Source: Hordeum vulgare subsp. vulgare (Eukaryota; Streptophyta; Magnoliopsida; Poales; Poaceae). Taken from it: 64,000 bases of DNA. The notes beneath the pieces are model-generated. The model was given only the letters and a program-made list of their open reading frames with translations, was not told where the DNA came from and did not search any database. The stretch lies in assembly GCF_904849725.1 (NCBI RefSeq), contig NC_058522.1, forward strand, positions 229,375,084-229,439,083, given 5' to 3'. Positions 60,477 through 64,000 of the stretch are shown here, one piece after another; positions within the stretch are counted from its first letter, which is position 1, and each line of letters opens with the position of its first letter. A program made the position numbers and the translations under genes.

Positions 60477-62135
60477 ACATTGTCCCTAGTGAGACTCTAG
60501 TTGATTAGCTAGTTTATCAAAGATGGTCAAGGTTTCCAGGCCATAGAAAAGTGTTGTCACTTGATAACGGGATCACATCATTAGGAGAATGATGTGATGG
60601 ACAAGATCCAAACTATAAACGTAGCATATGAAAGTGTCAGATTATTGCTACTGTTTTCTGCATGTCAATGTATCTGTTCCTATGACCATGAGATCATGCA
60701 ACTCCCGGACACCGGAGGAATACCTTGTGTGTATCAAACGTCGCAACGTAACTGGATGACAATAAAGGTGCTCTACGGGTATCTCCGAAGGTGTCTGTTG
60801 GGTTGGCATGGATCAAGAGTGGGATTTGTCACTCCGTGTAACGGAGAGGTATCTCGGGGCCCACTCGGTAATACAACATCACAACAAGCCTTGCAAGCCA
60901 TGTGACTAAGGAGTTAGTCACGGGATCTTGCATTACAGAACGAGTAAAGAGACTTGCCAGTAATAAGATTGAACTAGATATGGAGATACCGACGATCGAA
61001 TCTCGGGCAAGTAACATACCGAAGGACAAAGGGAACTGCATACGGGATTAACTGAATCCTTACATAGAGGTTCAACCGATAAAGAAATTTGTAGAATATG
61101 TAGGATCCAATATGGACGGCCAAGTCCTGCTATTGGATATTGACCGTAGAGTTTCTCGGTCATGTCTCCATAGTTCTCGAACCCACATGGTCTGCACACT
61201 TAAGGTTGGATGACGTTTTGATATAGTTGAGTTATAGGTGTTGGTGATTGAAGGTTGTTCAGAGTCCCGGATGAGATCCTGGACGACATGAGGAACCCCG
61301 GAATGGTCTAGAGGTAAAGATTGATATATAGGAAGTCCTGTTTTGGTCACTGGAAAGGTTTCAGGCTCATCGGTAGTGTACCGGGAGTGCCGGGAGGGTG
61401 CCGGGGGACCACCGGGAGGGGTGTGACGACCCTAGGGCTTCATGGTCCAAGAGAGGAGGCAAACCAGCCGAGGTAGGCTGGCCGAAGCCACCTCAAAGGG
61501 CTCCTGCGGCTGGAGTGGAAAATAAGGGGAAAATACAAAAGATAGAAAAGGTTTCCATGTGGAAGGGGAATCCTACTAGGAGTAGGATTGGAGGAGGACT
61601 CCTCCTCTCCTCCCACTTCGGCCAACCCAAAGGGGCAGCCCTAGGGCCGGCGGCCTCCCTCCTCTCCTCCTATATATACTAGAGCTTTTGAGGGTTTTGA
61701 GACACAACAATAATCAGCAACGTGCTGCCCTCTCTCTAGATCCGTTTCTCCTCTAGTCGAGTTTTCAACGGTGCTTAGGCGAAGCCCTGCTGGACAAGCT
61801 CCACCACCACCATTGTCATGTCGTTGCACTGCTGGAGAATTCATCTACGTCTCTGCCCCCTTTTACTAGATCAAGAAGGCGGAGATCATCGTCGAGCTAT
61901 ACGTGTGCTGAACGTGGACGTGTCATCCGTTCGGCGCTAGATCGGGATGGATCATGGGACGTCGGCGATTTGGATCGCAAAGACGTTCCACCACATCAAC
62001 TGTGTTTCTTATTGCTTCCCTCTTAACGATCTATAATGGTATGTGCATCCGATTTCCCTCTCGTAGATGGTCATCACCATGATAGGTCTTCTTGTGCGTT
62101 GGAATTTTTTTGTTTCACATGCAACGTCCCCAACA
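60477..62135 (+). repeat. 5' LTR of Copia #3, remaining 1659 bp
   Basis: It resumes the LTR after S (ACATTGTCCCTAG, the inverse of 22689 in Copia #1) and ends GCAACGTCCCCAACA. ORFs inside (such as 60594-60905) are LTR sequence. Confidence 0.87.
61671..61678 (+). promoter_or_regulatory. Candidate TATA box of Copia #3 LTR
   Basis: CCTCCTATATATACTAGAGC lies about 460 bp before the LTR end, at the position equivalent to the TATA-like runs in Copia #1 LTRs (21475-21485 and 31758-31767). BARE-type LTRs are known to carry TATA promoters here. Confidence 0.55.
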
Positions 62136-62994
62136 GTGGCATAATGAGCTAGGTTCATGCATAGATGATATCCCGAGTAGAACACAAAAGAGTTTTTGGT
62201 CATTGATGTTCAATTTGCTGCCCTCCTTAGTCTTTTATTGATTCTGCGGCATTGTTGGATTGAAGCGGCCGGACCAACTTTACTCGTACGCTTACGAGAG
62301 ACCGGTTTCATCGACTGACATGCAACTTGTTGCATAAAGATGACTGGCGGGTGTCTGTTTCTTCAACTTTAGTTGAATCGGATTTGACCAAGGCGGTCCT
62401 TGGAGAAGGTTAAATAGCAATTTTCATATTACCGTTGTGGCTTTGCGTAAGTAAGATGCGATCATACTAGATACCCATAGGAGCCACGTAAAACATGCAA
62501 CAACAAATTAGAGGACATCTAACTTGTTTTTGCGGGGTATGCTTGTGAGGTGATATGGCCAGTGACATGATGTGTATATTGGATGTATGAGATGATCATG
62601 TTGTAATAGTGAAAGACCGACTTGCACGTCGATGCTATGGCAACCGCCAGGAGCCATAGGGTTGTCTTTAAATTTATTTTGCGCTTGTAGATTCTCTTGC
62701 TATATCGTTAGGCAGTAGCTTTAGTAGTAACAGCATAGATAGCGTGACAACCTCGATGGCAGCACAATGATGGAGATCATGATGATGGAGATCATGGCAT
62801 GGCGCCGGTGACGATGGAGATCATGCATGTGCTTTGATGATGGAGATCAAGAAGCACAAGTTCATGGCCATATCATGTCACTTATGATTTGCATGTGATG
62901 TTAATCCTTTTATAAGGTGTTTTGCTTAGTACGAAGGTAGCATTATAAGGTGATCCTCACTAAAATTACAAGATAAAATTGTGTTCTCCCCGAC
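62136..62994 (+). other. Primer site and 5' leader of Copia #3
   Basis: TGGCATAATGAGC at 62137-62149 is the primer-binding site (one base from Copia #1's). The leader contains a degenerate GATGGAGATCAT repeat at 62770-62850, the inverse of that in the Copia #1 leader. It matches the Copia #2 leader inverted, and stops at 62994 where D inserts. No gag is reached. Confidence 0.8.
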
Positions 62995-64000
62995 TAATAC
63001 GTCCCAAACGTATCTATAATTTCGGTTTGTTCCATGCTCTTTTGGGTGACATTGTTATGTGTTTTGCTACACTTACATACCTTTCTACACATATTTCGAC
63101 TAACCTACTAACTCAGTGCACCCAGTGCCTCTTTCTGTCTACTGATGTCTTTTAATTGCAGGGACTTTACCCCAATTTCCAGAGCGTGAAAAATCCCAAG
63201 AAAAATATATAAAAATCAGAGACGAAAGCTTCAGGAAGCACTAAGGTGGGCCAGAGGGGAGCCAGGCCTCGCCGAGGCGGACACATGGCGCGGGCCCCCT
63301 TCTGGCCGCGCCACCAGCTCGCCTGGGTGGCGGGTCCACCCCCTAGCACCCTCCTTTGGCCTATATTTACTTCCCTAAGCGAAAACCCTAAAGATATATC
63401 CCGCATCGTGAATTTCACCACCGTTCCGCCGCCGTAGCGCTTCCGAGATCAGGAGCACCAGGAGACCTCTTCCAGGCACCCTGCCGGAGGGAGGATTGAC
63501 CTCCAGGAGCTTCTCCACCACCATGGACGCTTCACGGACGTGTCATGAGTAGTCCTCCTTGGACCATGGGTCCATGACCAGTAGCTATGTGATGTCTTCT
63601 CTCCAATCTTGTGCTTCAATGCCTAGCCCTTGTGAGCCGCCCTACATGATCAAGGCATCTACGTCATTTACCTGATGTTGCTATGCTGAGTTTGCTGGGA
63701 TCCGATGGATTGTGAGATCATGTTCAGATTGTGATGAGCTATATATTTGGTTCTCCTTTTATATTTTGTTCTTGAGTAATTCATGCATGTTCTCCGTTGC
63801 TTTATATTGCTTTGGCCAAGTAGTAGATTGTAACCCCAAGAGGGAGTGTTATGCGTGATTGTGGGTTCATGTCCCCTGATGTCTAGCTTGAGTGACAGAA
63901 ACATGAGACTAGGGGATGTGTTGTTGCTACCAGGGACAAAATAACGGTGCTTGTAACCACAGTTGCAAGGATTGTTTACCTTACGCAAAGTTTCTTAATG
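62995..64000 (+). mobile_element. D: start of a plus-strand LTR element, incomplete
   Basis: The leader of Copia #3 breaks off after TTCTCCCCGAC and a new sequence begins TAATACGTCCCAAACGTATC, close to the TGATACGTCTCCAACG LTR start of A, B and C but with TG changed to TA. The following sequence (ACCTACTAACTCAGTGC, then a GC-rich part with GGGCCCCC) fits a Gypsy LTR of a different family. The window ends before its end, so the target duplication and LTR length are unknown. Short ORFs at 63167-63437 and 63668-63988 are LTR sequence. Confidence 0.65.

Larger units (their letters stand above)
50746..62994 (+). mobile_element. Copia #3: 5' LTR and leader of a BARE/Angela-like element
   Basis: The only clearly plus-oriented Copia here. 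The LTR opens TGTTCGAAATATGCCC at 50746, is split by the S element, resumes at 60477 and ends CCCCAACA at 62135. A primer site and leader follow to 62994, where element D begins. Gag and pol are beyond D, outside the window. Without S the LTR is ~1.79 kb, in line with 1804 bp for Copia #1. Confidence 0.87.

Overview
This window is Triticeae-type grass DNA (wheat, barley, rye or a relative) made almost entirely of nested LTR retrotransposons. The grounds are the repeat families: LTRs opening TGATACGTCTCCAACG with a tRNA-Asp primer site, BARE1/WIS/Angela-like Copia elements opening TGTTGGAAATATGCC, and a Maximus-like Copia gag. I see no host protein-coding gene, tRNA, rRNA or CRISPR array. Family names come from recalled signatures, not from a search.

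Layout, left to right. (1) 1-10674: Gypsy element A (minus strand), cut by the window edge, with a broken gag-like ORF. Its right LTR carries a 4.1-kb TG...CA insertion, N1 (6415-10550), with a perfect 5-bp target duplication. (2) 10675-19001: a Maximus-like Copia (M, minus) with a decayed gag, no pol, and A lying in its left LTR. (3) 19002-19661: about 660 bp that I cannot assign, the only candidate for non-transposon DNA. (4) 19662-21013: LTR of an older Copia (E0). (5) 21020-32444: BARE/Angela-like Copia #1 (minus), with gag, protease, integrase, RT and RNase H all recognisable but broken. A 3.19-kb solo LTR (family 'S', 27314-30503) sits in its leader. (6) 32445-38105: Gypsy element B (minus), inserted in the right LTR of Copia #1, carrying an acidic ORF of unknown function. 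(7) 38106-46075: Gypsy element C (minus) with a broken gag-protease frame, fused to B through a chimeric LTR. (8) 46076-50745: Copia #2 (minus), cut by C. (9) 50746-62994: the 5' LTR and leader of Copia #3 (plus), inserted in the leader of Copia #2. A complete 9.6-kb S element (50879-60471, minus) is nested in that LTR. (10) 62995-64000: start of another LTR element, D (plus).

How the parts relate. Only the Copia #1 and #2 copies retain pol domains. A, B, C, M and S lack RT and integrase in what can be seen, so any past movement would have needed enzymes from elsewhere. A, B and C share LTR type, tRNA-Asp primer site, polypurine tract and 3' non-coding region but carry three different ORFs. 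S combines 3.2-kb LTRs, an intact 325-residue Gag-like protein with four canonical CCHC knuckles plus a degenerate pair, and a second unidentified broken ORF. It resembles a LARD-type non-autonomous element and is the best candidate here for something poorly described.

The structural history can be read from target duplications and junctions. Copia #1 landed at the LTR/polypurine-tract junction of E0; S and B then hit Copia #1; C hit the RNase H of Copia #2; Copia #3 hit the leader of #2; S and D hit Copia #3. A deletion fused the LTRs of B and C at about 38105 and removed the sequence between Copia #1 and #2.
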